Shown: in pieces, positions 1 through 5,889 of the stretch
How the letters are laid out: each line of letters begins with the position of its first letter
How positions within the stretch are numbered: the stretch's first letter is position 1
From: Novosphingobium sp.
GTDB taxonomy: Bacteria > Pseudomonadota > Alphaproteobacteria > Sphingomonadales > Sphingomonadaceae
Reading direction: 5' to 3'
Assembly: GCA_028697875.1 (NCBI GenBank)
Contig: JAQVEQ010000055.1
Location: 1 to 14,940, forward strand
Length of the DNA: 14,940 nt
The notes under the pieces: generated by a model
The model's input: the letters and a program-made list of their open reading frames with translations, nothing else
Databases searched by the model: none
Told to the model about the DNA's origin: nothing
Made by a program: the position numbers and the translations under genes

Positions 1-582
1 GGGGATGATCGCCCGCCCGCGCGCGACTTCGTCCCGCACGAATTCGGGCGTCACGTAATCGGGGATCTGCGCCCCCCAGTCCTGCCCGTCGCGCATGTAT
101 TCGCGGAGCATTTCGCGCCCGAGGTTCTCGCGGATGGCGACGTATTCCATCTCCGGCGTGACGATTCCGGCCCGCGCATAGTGCATCTGGCTGACGTTCA
201 TGCCCGCCTTCGCCCGCAAGGGCCGCCGCACCACGTTGGGGAAGGCCGGGACGCCGCCCGAACGGTCGGGGCCGAGCTGGCCGTTGTCTTCCGGCCGGAC
301 GGCGCGGGCGTCGTATTCCTCCACGTCGCCCCGGCCCACGATCCATTCCCGGCGCAGGGCGGGCAGCCCGGCGGCGATGTCGATCGTGGCCTTGGGGTCG
401 GTGTAGGGGCCGGACGTGTCGTAGACCCGCACCGGCGGTTCCCCGCTGGACGCTTCCAACGCGATCTCGCGCATCGCCACGCGCACTGCCGGGTTGTTCG
501 GCGAAGGCACGTGGATCTTGCGGCTCCCCCGGATCGGTCCGGTGGTCACGCCTATTTCGATGTGCGAGTTGATATCGGCCAT
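1..582 (-). CDS. thiC: Phosphomethylpyrimidine synthase ThiC (5' part, cut by window edge)
   Basis: ThiC is the radical-SAM enzyme that rearranges 5-aminoimidazole ribotide into hydroxymethylpyrimidine phosphate, the pyrimidine half of thiamine, in the cytosol. The visible 194 codons carry the well-known N-terminal part of the family: the RVYDTSGPYTDP stretch near residue 55, a GRGDVEEYDAR motif near residue 84, and NVSQMHYARAGIVTPEMEYVAIREN after residue 120. The cluster-binding C-terminus lies outside the window. The ATG at 582-580 fits the family start. No good Shine-Dalgarno precedes it, and the gene begins 28 bp after the stop of the small membrane-protein gene, so translation may be coupled to that gene. 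The operon is led by a TPP riboswitch, which independently supports the call. The reading frame is intact to the edge. Confidence 0.96.
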   Translation of the reverse strand, partial: MADINSHIEIGVTTGPIRGSRKIHVPSPNNPAVRVAMREIALEASSGEPPVRVYDTSGPYTDPKATIDIAAGLPALRREWIVGRGDVEEYDARAVRPEDNGQLGPDRSGGVPAFPNVVRRPLRAKAGMNVSQMHYARAGIVTPEMEYVAIRENLGREMLREYMRDGQDWGAQIPDYVTPEFVRDEVARGRAIIP

Positions 583-610
583 TGGAATACGTCTTTCGTC
601 TTGGGGGGTA

Positions 611-1012
611 TCAGGCGAAGCGGTACAGCCCGGCCACGGTCAGGCCGAGCCCGCAAACGAAGGTCACGATCGCCCAGCCGCGGTGCATGAAGCTGAGATT
701 GCGCAGCCAGAACTGGAAATAGATGTCCGAGAAGCCGAGCACGGCCAGCGCTTCCAGCATCATCAGCCCGCCCAGCGCCTTGACCACGCAGCCGAGCAGG
801 TCCGAGGGGTACCACTGGTTGGCCAGGTAGATCACCGCGCCGACCAGCATTTCCAGTCCGCCGCTGAGCAATTGCAGGGCGGGCGACTTTTCGATCTCGT
901 TGACCAGGGTCTGCCAGACGCCAGGCTTGCGCAGGGCGCCGATCGCCGCGAACAGCGTGAAGAAGCCTAACAGTGTGGCCGACCAGGTGGTCGGATCGAA
1001 CGTCTCGTGCAT
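611..1012 (-). CDS. Small four-helix membrane protein, first gene of the TPP-riboswitch operon
   Basis: This 133-residue protein is not recognised. It is strongly hydrophobic, with four likely membrane helices at about residues 10-26, 46-66, 71-93 and 110-131, and short polar links including KPGVWQTLVNEIEKSP after helix 1. There is no signal peptide and no catalytic motif. The ATG at 1012-1010 is chosen because a very strong Shine-Dalgarno, GGAGGAGG (1027-1020), lies 7 nt upstream. A longer reading frame upstream would run through the riboswitch and is rejected. It is the gene directly controlled by the TPP riboswitch and sits 28 bp ahead of thiC, so a role in thiamine or thiamine-precursor transport or metabolism is a reasonable inference from context only. 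It does not look like ThiT, PnuT or the ThiXYZ proteins. The existence of the gene is well supported; its function is unknown. Confidence 0.85.
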   Translation of the reverse strand: MHETFDPTTWSATLLGFFTLFAAIGALRKPGVWQTLVNEIEKSPALQLLSGGLEMLVGAVIYLANQWYPSDLLGCVVKALGGLMMLEALAVLGFSDIYFQFWLRNLSFMHRGWAIVTFVCGLGLTVAGLYRFA

Positions 1013-1016
1013 TGAA

Positions 1017-1053
1017 CATCCTCCTCCGTCATTTTGGGTTGGGAAGGAGGATG
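1017..1053 (-). promoter_or_regulatory. Shine-Dalgarno-sequestering hairpin (riboswitch expression platform)
   Basis: On the transcribed minus strand, an 11-nt arm (1053-1043, CATCCTCCTTC) pairs with 1027-1017 (GGAGGAGGATG), with one G-U pair and a 15-nt loop. This completely buries the GGAGGAGG ribosome-binding site of the membrane-protein gene. The same upstream arm (1052-1042) can instead pair over 11 positions, with two G-U pairs, to 1096-1086, which is the 3' side of the TPP aptamer including AGGGA. The two helices exclude each other. With TPP bound, the aptamer keeps its 3' strand and the hairpin hides the ribosome site. Without TPP, the alternative helix frees it. No T-run follows, so control is probably translational. 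Confidence 0.8.
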
Positions 1054-1086
1054 ACGCAGCGGACCGATTTGTCCAGCCTGCAAATA

Positions 1087-1193
1087 CCCTCCCTCCGCCC
1101 GTGCTAACGGGTTCAGGTTCGACGGGTCGTGGGCCGCGACGCCCACCTCTCAGCCACAGGCCTTGCTGCAAGGCCTTCGCCGGCTCCCCGGGG
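1087..1193 (-). promoter_or_regulatory. TPP riboswitch (thi box)
   Basis: The minus strand carries the conserved blocks of the thiamine pyrophosphate aptamer in order: GGGGAGCC (1189-1182), a side-arm hairpin GGCCTTG/CAAGGCC, GGCTGAGA (CTGAGA at 1153-1148), a GTGGGC/GCCCAC hairpin, GACCCGTCGAACCTGA (GAACCTGA at 1120-1113), a CCCGT/ACGGG hairpin, and GCGGAGGGA (AGGGA at 1094-1090). AGCC and GGCT pair as the central stem. The closing stem P1 is short (CCC with GGG). The aptamer is about 75 nt upstream of the membrane-protein gene and ahead of thiC, the classic location for this element. Confidence 0.95.
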
Positions 1194-1200
1194 AACGCCC

Positions 1201-1229
1201 ATGATAGGGACTGTGCGCCCGGATGGAAA
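1201..1229 (-). promoter_or_regulatory. Candidate sigma-70-type promoter of the thiamine operon
   Basis: On the minus strand, TTTCCA (1229-1224) and TATCAT (1206-1201) are separated by 17 bp. The expected transcription start is at about 1196-1194, which is the very start of the TPP aptamer. The TATCAT box is 5 of 6 to consensus and the -35 is 4 of 6. The match between predicted start and aptamer boundary strengthens the call. Confidence 0.6.
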
Positions 1230-1261
1230 GGGCGCGCGGGGGAAAAACCGCGTCCGCCGCG

Positions 1262-1289
1262 TTGCCGCGCCCGCTGCCGCCGTTATGCT
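1262..1289 (+). promoter_or_regulatory. Candidate promoter of the S9 peptidase gene
   Basis: TTGCCG (1262-1267) and TATGCT (1284-1289) are spaced by 16 bp, each about 4 of 6 to sigma-70 consensus. The transcript would start near 1296, leaving a short leader that holds the GAGGA ribosome-binding site. It is divergent from, and does not overlap, the candidate thiamine-operon promoter. Confidence 0.4.
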
Positions 1290-1314
1290 GCACGGACAGA
1301 GAGGAAATTTGCGA

Positions 1315-3357
1315 ATGGCCGCCATGTCCCGCCCGCTTGCCCCGCTTGCGCTTCTGCTGCTGACCCGGCCCGGCGCGGCCCTGGCCCGGCCGATGACGGC
1401 GGAAGACGTCGCCCGGCTGGAACAGGTGGGACAGATCGCGGTGTCGCCCGACGGCGCGCGCGTGGCCTATACCCGGATGCGCTTGCCCGACGTGACGGGC
1501 GGGGAAGCCAACGGCCCGGCGAAGGAACAGCTCGAACTGGCCTGGGGGCCTGGCGAAACGCGCGACTTCCTGCCCGCCGACATGGACGTGACCGCCGTGC
1601 GCTTCGCCCCCGACGGGCGGACGATCGGCTTCATCTGGGCGGCGAAGGAGGAAAAGGACGCGGTCTGGGGCATCCCGGTCGACGGCGGCGGGCACCGCAA
1701 GCTGGCCGAAGTGAAAGGCGCGCACATCCACGATTATGCCTGGGCGCCCGACGGCAAGACCATCTACCTGCTGGCGGGCCCGGCGGCGGACCCGCGCCGC
1801 GAGACGGAAAGCAAGGCGGGCTTCGACGCGGAAATCTACGAGGAGGAATGGCGCTACAACCGCCTCTTCGCCGCGCGGACGGGCAAGGAGGCGGACGCCT
1901 CGCCGCGCGAAATCCCGCTGCCGGGCGAAGTCTCGTTCCTGCATGTCACGCCCGACGGGCACCAGGCGATCGTCGCCACTGCCCCGACGCCCAGCGTCGA
2001 CGACAGCTTTACGCGCAAGCGCATCGCTCTCATCGACCTCGCGACCGGCCGGGTGATCCGCACGATCGAGACGCCGGGCAAGATCGCCGATCCCGAACTC
2101 GCGCCCGACGGGCGGCACCTGGCGCTGCTGGCGGCGGTCGACGAACACGATCCCTCGCCCACCACGCTCCATATCGTGGACCTGGCCACCGGCGCGATCC
2201 GTCCGCTCAACGCCGGGGCGGCCGAGGCGGCGCGCGATGCCGAATGGCTGCCCGACGGACGGCTTGCCGCCGCGATCGACAAGGGCGCGCAGAGCCTGCT
2301 ACGGATCTACGCCCCCGACGGTTCCTCTTTCGAGGAGATCGATCCCGGTGCGCTGATCCTGACCAATATCGAAGCGGCGGGCGGCACGATCGCGGCCACG
2401 GCCGACAGCCCGGCCCACCCGCGCGACCTGTTCGTGCTGTCGAACGGCACGTTCACCCGCTGGACCGACCTCAACCCGTGGCTGTCCGGGATCGACCTGG
2501 GCAAGCAGCGGACGGTCACTTACCGCGCGCGCGACGGACAACAGATCGAAGGCGTGCTGATCGAGCCGGTGGGCGGGGCGCCGCGCGGCGGGGCGCCTAC
2601 CATTCTCGACGTGCACGGCGGCCCCGAAGCGCACGAATCCAACGGCTGGATCACCAATTACGGCGGGCCGGGGCAAGTCGCCGCAGGCAAGGGCTATGCC
2701 GTGTTCCTGCCCAACTATCGCGGCTCCACCGGCTACGGCACGGCCTTTGCCAGGCAGCACCAGGGCGACTACGCGGGCAAGGAATTCGACGACCTGGTCG
2801 ACGGCAAGCGCGCGCTGGCGGCAATGGGCGTCGCCGATCCCAGGCGGGTCGGCGTGACCGGCGGCTCCTACGGCGGATTCGCCACCGCCTGGGCCTCCAC
2901 CGCGCTGAGCGAGGAATTCGCCGCAGGCGTGATGTTCGTCGGCATTTCCGATCTCATCAGCAAGTTCGGCACCACCGACATCCCGCGGGAAATGCACCTC
3001 GTCCACGAACTCAAGTACCCGTGGGAGGAATGGCAGCACCTGCTCGAACGCAGCCCGATCTATCACACGGACACGGCGCATACCCCGCTGCTGATCCTGC
3101 ACGGCAAGTCCGACCCGCGTGTCAATCCGGCGCAGAGCATGGAACTCTACCGCAACATCAAGGTGCGCCAGCCCGGCACCCCGGTGCGGCTGGTGCTCTA
3201 TCCGGGCGAAGGGCATGGCAACCGCAAGGCGGCCGCGCGCTATGACTTCAACCTGCGGATGCTGGAATGGTTCGACACCTACCTCAAGACCGGCAACCGC
3301 ACCGCCCCCATGCCCCCGCCCCGCCCCGGCCTGCCCGAGGACGCGCTGGGGAAGTAG
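1315..3357 (+). CDS. Exported S9 (prolyl oligopeptidase family) serine peptidase
   Basis: This 680-residue protein is a secreted peptidase of the DPP/prolyl-oligopeptidase family, expected to cleave peptides in the periplasm. The start at 1315 follows GAGGA (1301-1305) by 9 nt and yields a signal peptide: a hydrophobic run PLAPLALLLL, then a likely cut after ALA near residue 24. Repeated blade motifs such as SPDGARVAYTR, APDGRTIGFIW and APDGKTIYLL mark the beta-propeller, roughly residues 30-410. The alpha/beta-hydrolase domain follows, with DVHGGPE near the oxyanion region, nucleophile Ser518 in GGSYGG, Asp600 in HGKSDPRV and His634 in GEGHGN, a complete catalytic triad. It is divergent from the thiamine operon and appears monocistronic. 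A dipeptidyl aminopeptidase/acylaminoacyl peptidase is likely; the exact substrate cannot be told. Confidence 0.93.
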   Translation: MAAMSRPLAPLALLLLTRPGAALARPMTAEDVARLEQVGQIAVSPDGARVAYTRMRLPDVTGGEANGPAKEQLELAWGPGETRDFLPADMDVTAVRFAPDGRTIGFIWAAKEEKDAVWGIPVDGGGHRKLAEVKGAHIHDYAWAPDGKTIYLLAGPAADPRRETESKAGFDAEIYEEEWRYNRLFAARTGKEADASPREIPLPGEVSFLHVTPDGHQAIVATAPTPSVDDSFTRKRIALIDLATGRVIRTIETPGKIADPELAPDGRHLALLAAVDEHDPSPTTLHIVDLATGAIRPLNAGAAEAARDAEWLPDGRLAAAIDKGAQSLLRIYAPDGSSFEEIDPGALILTNIEAAGGTIAATADSPAHPRDLFVLSNGTFTRWTDLNPWLSGIDLGKQRTVTYRARDGQQIEGVLIEPVGGAPRGGAPTILDVHGGPEAHESNGWITNYGGPGQVAAGKGYAVFLPNYRGSTGYGTAFARQHQGDYAGKEFDDLVDGKRALAAMGVADPRRVGVTGGSYGGFATAWASTALSEEFAAGVMFVGISDLISKFGTTDIPREMHLVHELKYPWEEWQHLLERSPIYHTDTAHTPLLILHGKSDPRVNPAQSMELYRNIKVRQPGTPVRLVLYPGEGHGNRKAAARYDFNLRMLEWFDTYLKTGNRTAPMPPPRPGLPEDALGK

Positions 3358-3431
3358 CGCTTTGCCCCAAGGCTCGCGGGCCAAAAGGGCGGAACGGCGG
3401 AATTGGAGTGGGGCAGACGCCCCGCACTTCA

Positions 3432-3577
3432 CCCTCTCCCGTTCGCGGGAGAGGGAGGGGCCCGCCGCGAAGCGGCGGGAAGGTGAGGGCCTTTCTGGCT
3501 TGAGAACCCCTCATCCAACTTTGCTTAGGCAGCAAGCTGGCAAAGCTTCGTATCCTTCTCCCACGAGTGGGAGAAGG
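3432..3577. repeat. Palindrome cluster in a 334-bp intergenic region (REP-doublet-like element)
   Basis: The gene-free stretch 3358-3691 holds three perfect hairpins. The first has arms CCCTCTCCCG/CGGGAGAGGG with a TTCG loop (3432-3455). The second has arms CCCGCCGC/GCGGCGGG with a GAA loop (3461-3479). The third has arms CCTTCTCCCAC/GTGGGAGAAGG with a GA loop (3554-3577). The outer two are variants of one palindrome, CC(C/T)TCTCCC...GGGAGA(G/A)GG, with matching changes on both arms. Between the last two lies a lower-GC segment containing an imperfect CTTTGC/GCAAAG inverted pair. No hairpin has a T-run, so these do not look like ordinary terminators, although they would lie at the 3' end of the peptidase transcript. 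The form suggests a dispersed, possibly mobile, intergenic repeat. Nothing coding is seen in the region, and no clear promoter for the lipoprotein gene was found. Confidence 0.7.
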
Positions 3578-3691
3578 AAAGTCCGCAATGTCGCCGCACG
3601 TTCCAAAGCCCGGAATTCTCTTTCCGCGCATTGCATTATCGCTGCGGCGGGCGCACACACATCGGATGCTCGTAACAGTGGGAGTAGGTTC

Positions 3692-4096
3692 ATGCGTTTT
3701 GGCCTGATGACACTTGCCGCGGCCCTGATGGTTTCCGGCTGCGTCACCGACGATGGCGGCTATGGAAGGCCCGCCCCGAACTGGCGCGACTACGACTATA
3801 ACCGGCCCGATCCCAGGTACGGCAGCTACGACCCCAGCCGTTACTACCGCAGCGGCCCCAGCTACCAGGAACGCCGCCTCGGCCCGAACGACCGGATCTA
3901 TCGCGGTGGCGACGGCCGTTATTACTGCCGGCGGCCCGACGGAACGACCGGCCTGATCGTCGGCGGGGTTACCGGCGGGATTCTGGGCAATATCATCGCC
4001 CCCGACGGCTCGGAGACGCTCGGCACGATCCTCGGCGCGATCGCCGGGGCCGCGATCGGACACGAAATCGACCGCAACAACATCCGCTGCCGTTAG
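3692..4096 (+). CDS. Glycine-zipper outer-membrane lipoprotein
   Basis: This is a 134-residue lipoprotein. The start at 3692 lies 7 nt after GGAG (3681-3684). The N-terminus MRFGLMTLAAALMVSGC is a short lipoprotein signal with lipobox VSGC, so Cys17 would be lipidated. Residues 18-19 are V-T, not the Asp inner-membrane retention signal known from enterobacteria. A Tyr/Arg/Pro-rich low-complexity region follows (about 25-70, with NRPDPRYGSYDPSRYYRSG). A Cys-containing strand YYCRRPDG comes next. The C-terminal third has Gly every few residues (LIVGGVTGGILGNII and LGTILGAIAGAAIGHEID), the glycine-zipper pattern of the 17-kDa surface-antigen/RcnB-like lipoproteins. The role is probably structural in the envelope, with no enzyme motif. 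It ends convergently with the cytidine deaminase gene. Confidence 0.85.
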   Translation: MRFGLMTLAAALMVSGCVTDDGGYGRPAPNWRDYDYNRPDPRYGSYDPSRYYRSGPSYQERRLGPNDRIYRGGDGRYYCRRPDGTTGLIVGGVTGGILGNIIAPDGSETLGTILGAIAGAAIGHEIDRNNIRCR

Positions 4097-4104
4097 GCGG
4101 GCTT

Positions 4105-4130
4105 GCGCGCGGCCGGGTTCGTCCGCGCGC
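4105..4130. terminator. Hairpin between convergent genes, possible bidirectional terminator
   Basis: A perfect 8-bp stem GCGCGCGG/CCGCGCGC with a 10-nt loop sits 8 bp after the lipoprotein stop and 11 bp beyond the cytidine deaminase stop on the other strand. The position fits a shared terminator, but neither strand has a T-run after the stem, so intrinsic termination is unproven. Confidence 0.4.
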
Positions 4131-4141
4131 CCTAGCTTGGC

Positions 4142-4558
4142 CTAGCCCAGGGTCTGCGGCCCGAAGGCGTGGGGCAGCAGTTCGGACAGGCGGATGGCGA
4201 AGGCGTCGCTACCGTTGGCGCACCAAACCAGCGGGTCCGTGCCGCCCAGCGCGGCCAGTTCGTGCAGCACCTGGCGGCAGCGGCCGCAGGGGGTGACCGG
4301 CTCCGCCGTATCGGCGAAGACCGCCACCCGCTCCAGCCCGCCGCGATGGCCATCGTCCATCGCCTTGGCCACTGCCGCCGTTTCGGCGCACAGCGACAGG
4401 CCGTAGCTTGCGTTCTCGACATTGGTGCCGGTCACCACCGTGCCGTCGGCAAAGGCGAGCGCCGCGCCGACCCGCAGGCCGGAATAGTGGGCATAGGCGT
4501 TGTCCGCCGCCCGCCGCGCCGCGACCACCAGTTCGTCCCGGTCCGAATCGTCGCTCAT
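4142..4558 (-). CDS. cdd: Cytidine deaminase
   Basis: This 138-residue, zinc-dependent enzyme deaminates cytidine and deoxycytidine to uridine and deoxyuridine in pyrimidine salvage. The family's short tetrameric form is about 130-140 residues, which matches. The visible signatures are NVENASYGLSLCAET, giving zinc ligand Cys57 and the catalytic proton shuttle Glu59, and PCGRCRQVLHE, giving zinc ligands Cys91 and Cys94. The N-terminal YSGLRVGAAL segment forms the substrate pocket. The ATG at 4558-4556 follows AAGGAGA by 7 nt, and this ribosome site overlaps the end of the upstream GH25-like gene, whose stop is only 13 bp away. It is the last gene of the UPF0262-GH25-cdd cluster. Confidence 0.95.
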   Translation of the reverse strand: MSDDSDRDELVVAARRAADNAYAHYSGLRVGAALAFADGTVVTGTNVENASYGLSLCAETAAVAKAMDDGHRGGLERVAVFADTAEPVTPCGRCRQVLHELAALGGTDPLVWCANGSDAFAIRLSELLPHAFGPQTLG

Positions 4559-4571
4559 TCCCACGTCTCCT

Positions 4572-5270
4572 TCAGGGCTGCACCACGACCCAGCGCAAGG
4601 GTTCGCTCCCCGCTTCGGTATGCAGCATGGTGTTGGCCGTCCACAAGGTCCACGGGCGGCCGGCATAGGCAGGCTGGAAATAGGTACGGGTCAGCCACAG
4701 GTTCCGTTCCAGCCGCACGCCGAGGTGATAAGCGCTTTCGAATTCGGGCGAGACCTTGAGCAGAGCCGGCTTGCCGACATGCCCTTCCACCTGGTTGAGG
4801 AAGGTCATCAGCTCGCTTTCGACTTCCGCATCGCTCACTCTCCGGGGGCAATTCCTGGCCGTGCGTTCCAGCGCGATGGCAGGCGGCAGCAGGTCGGGAT
4901 CGCGAGCGACGACCGTCACGAAATTGCCCGATTGCCGCTCCGCCGTGATGCACGGATCGTAATCGTGCAGCGCCCCGACCTGGAGCCCGGCCGCCCGCGC
5001 GGCGGCGAAATAGCGGACGAAATCGGGATCGCGGCTGTCCTCGCCCTCGCTCGCCTCGATATAGGCGAAATCCGCGCCGATCGCGCGCAACGCGCGGAAA
5101 TCGACCGGGCCGTCGCCCGCTTCCACCAGCACGCCCTGCACCGGAAACGCCTCGCGCGAGGGGGTCCAGTGGATCAGGCGCCACCAGCCATAGGTGCCCG
5201 CGAGCAATAGTACGAGCAGCAGGGCCGCCGGCCAGCGCAGGCGCGCAACGAGGCTCCGTTTCCTGCCCAT
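4572..5270 (-). CDS. Membrane-anchored GH25 (lysozyme)-like protein with degenerate active site
   Basis: This 232-residue protein has a basic N-terminus and one membrane helix (about residues 14-34), so the rest should face the periplasm. The fold region resembles glycoside hydrolase family 25 (Chalaropsis-type muramidase): QGVLVEAGDGPVDFRALRAIG matches the GIDVS-x-x-QG-x-IDW start, followed by ADFAYIEASEG, then a run like AARAAGLQVGALHDY, and a C-terminal LWTAN strand. The family's first catalytic Asp (in GIDVS) is Leu48 here. The central D-x-E motif reads A-L-E (Ala133, Glu135). Only one of the usual acids remains, so hydrolase activity is doubtful and a binding or structural role is possible. 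The start at 5270 follows an AAGGGGG purine run. It lies 18 bp after the UPF0262 gene and 13 bp before cdd. Confidence 0.75.
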   Translation of the reverse strand: MGRKRSLVARLRWPAALLLVLLLAGTYGWWRLIHWTPSREAFPVQGVLVEAGDGPVDFRALRAIGADFAYIEASEGEDSRDPDFVRYFAAARAAGLQVGALHDYDPCITAERQSGNFVTVVARDPDLLPPAIALERTARNCPRRVSDAEVESELMTFLNQVEGHVGKPALLKVSPEFESAYHLGVRLERNLWLTRTYFQPAYAGRPWTLWTANTMLHTEAGSEPLRWVVVQP

Positions 5271-5288
5271 GATGCGTCGCCCCCTTCC

Positions 5289-5771
5289 CTAGCCCTTGAT
5301 GTGCAGCACGCAGATCAGGGTGAACAGCCGCCGGGCGGTGGGGAAATCCGTCTCCACCTTGCCTTCGAGCCGTTCGAGCAGCAGCCGCGCCGCCTCGTCG
5401 TGGATCCCGCGGCGGGCCATGTCGATCGTTTCGATCTCCTGCGCGGTCGCCTTGCGGATCGCCTGGTAATAGGAATCGCAGATCGCGAAATATTCGCGGA
5501 CCGGGCGGCGGAACCGCGCCAGGCCCAGCAGCAGCGTCTCGATCGGGGCGTCTGCCTCGTCGCGGATTTCCATCACCAGCCGGCCTTCCATGACCGACAG
5601 GTACAAGTGCCACGGCCCGTTGTGCCCGGCCTCGGCCGCGCGCAGCGGCTTGAAGCGGTTTTCCTCGATCAGGTCGAAGATCGCGATTCGCCGTTCCTGC
5701 TCGATATCCGCGTTGCGCCAGATGATGGTCGCATCGTCGAGTTCGATATGGGAGATTCGATGGTCGGGCAT
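5289..5771 (-). CDS. UPF0262 family protein
   Basis: This is a 160-residue soluble protein of the uncharacterised UPF0262 family, which is found mainly in alphaproteobacteria. The N-terminal pattern HRISHIELDD, the block ERRIAIFDLIEENRFKP and the block PWHLYLSVMEGRLVMEI are typical of that family, as is the C-terminal FPTARRLFTLICVLHIKG. No catalytic motif, signal peptide or membrane segment is visible. The ATG at 5771-5769 matches the family length; an upstream TTG at 5825 would add an unrelated tail. It is the first gene of the minus-strand cluster with the GH25-like gene and cdd, and divergent from dnaB with 118 bp between the start codons. Its function is unknown. Confidence 0.9.
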   Translation of the reverse strand: MPDHRISHIELDDATIIWRNADIEQERRIAIFDLIEENRFKPLRAAEAGHNGPWHLYLSVMEGRLVMEIRDEADAPIETLLLGLARFRRPVREYFAICDSYYQAIRKATAQEIETIDMARRGIHDEAARLLLERLEGKVETDFPTARRLFTLICVLHIKG

Positions 5772-5831
5772 GGTGCGGACCTGCTTTCGCAGATGGGCAC
5801 CACATGGGGCAAGAGAGATCGTCAATCCCCG

Positions 5832-5840
5832 CTATCCACA
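5832..5840 (+). promoter_or_regulatory. DnaA-box-like sequence upstream of dnaB
   Basis: CTATCCACA differs from the consensus DnaA box TTATCCACA at the first position only. It lies 58 bp before the dnaB start, in the divergent region shared with the UPF0262 gene. A single 8-of-9 match can arise by chance; it is listed because the downstream gene is the replicative helicase. Confidence 0.3.
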
Positions 5841-5889
5841 AGCAGCATTCCCTCTCCCCCTCTTGCGCCCCGGCCCCGGTGCGGAGCAT

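Noticed and set aside
1129..1314. An N-terminal extension of the S9 peptidase from 1129
   Set aside because: It would run antisense through the TPP aptamer and put the signal peptide internally; the start at 1315 has a ribosome site and a proper signal peptide.
900..3245. A 781-codon plus-strand frame over the riboswitch and peptidase
   Set aside because: It is out of frame with the peptidase, whose triad and signal peptide are clear, and it would translate the antisense of the riboswitch.
3432..3455. Intrinsic terminator for the S9 peptidase gene
   Set aside because: The stem is strong but is followed by a G-rich stretch and not a T-run on either strand, so it is listed as a repeat palindrome.
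3432..3577. Possible CRISPR array because of repeated palindromic units
   Set aside because: There are only two related units, they differ in sequence and spacing, and there are no regular spacers or cas genes.
3511..3747. A small minus-strand frame (78 codons) in the intergenic repeat region
   Set aside because: It covers palindromic repeat DNA and the lipoprotein start, has no ribosome site and no recognisable features.
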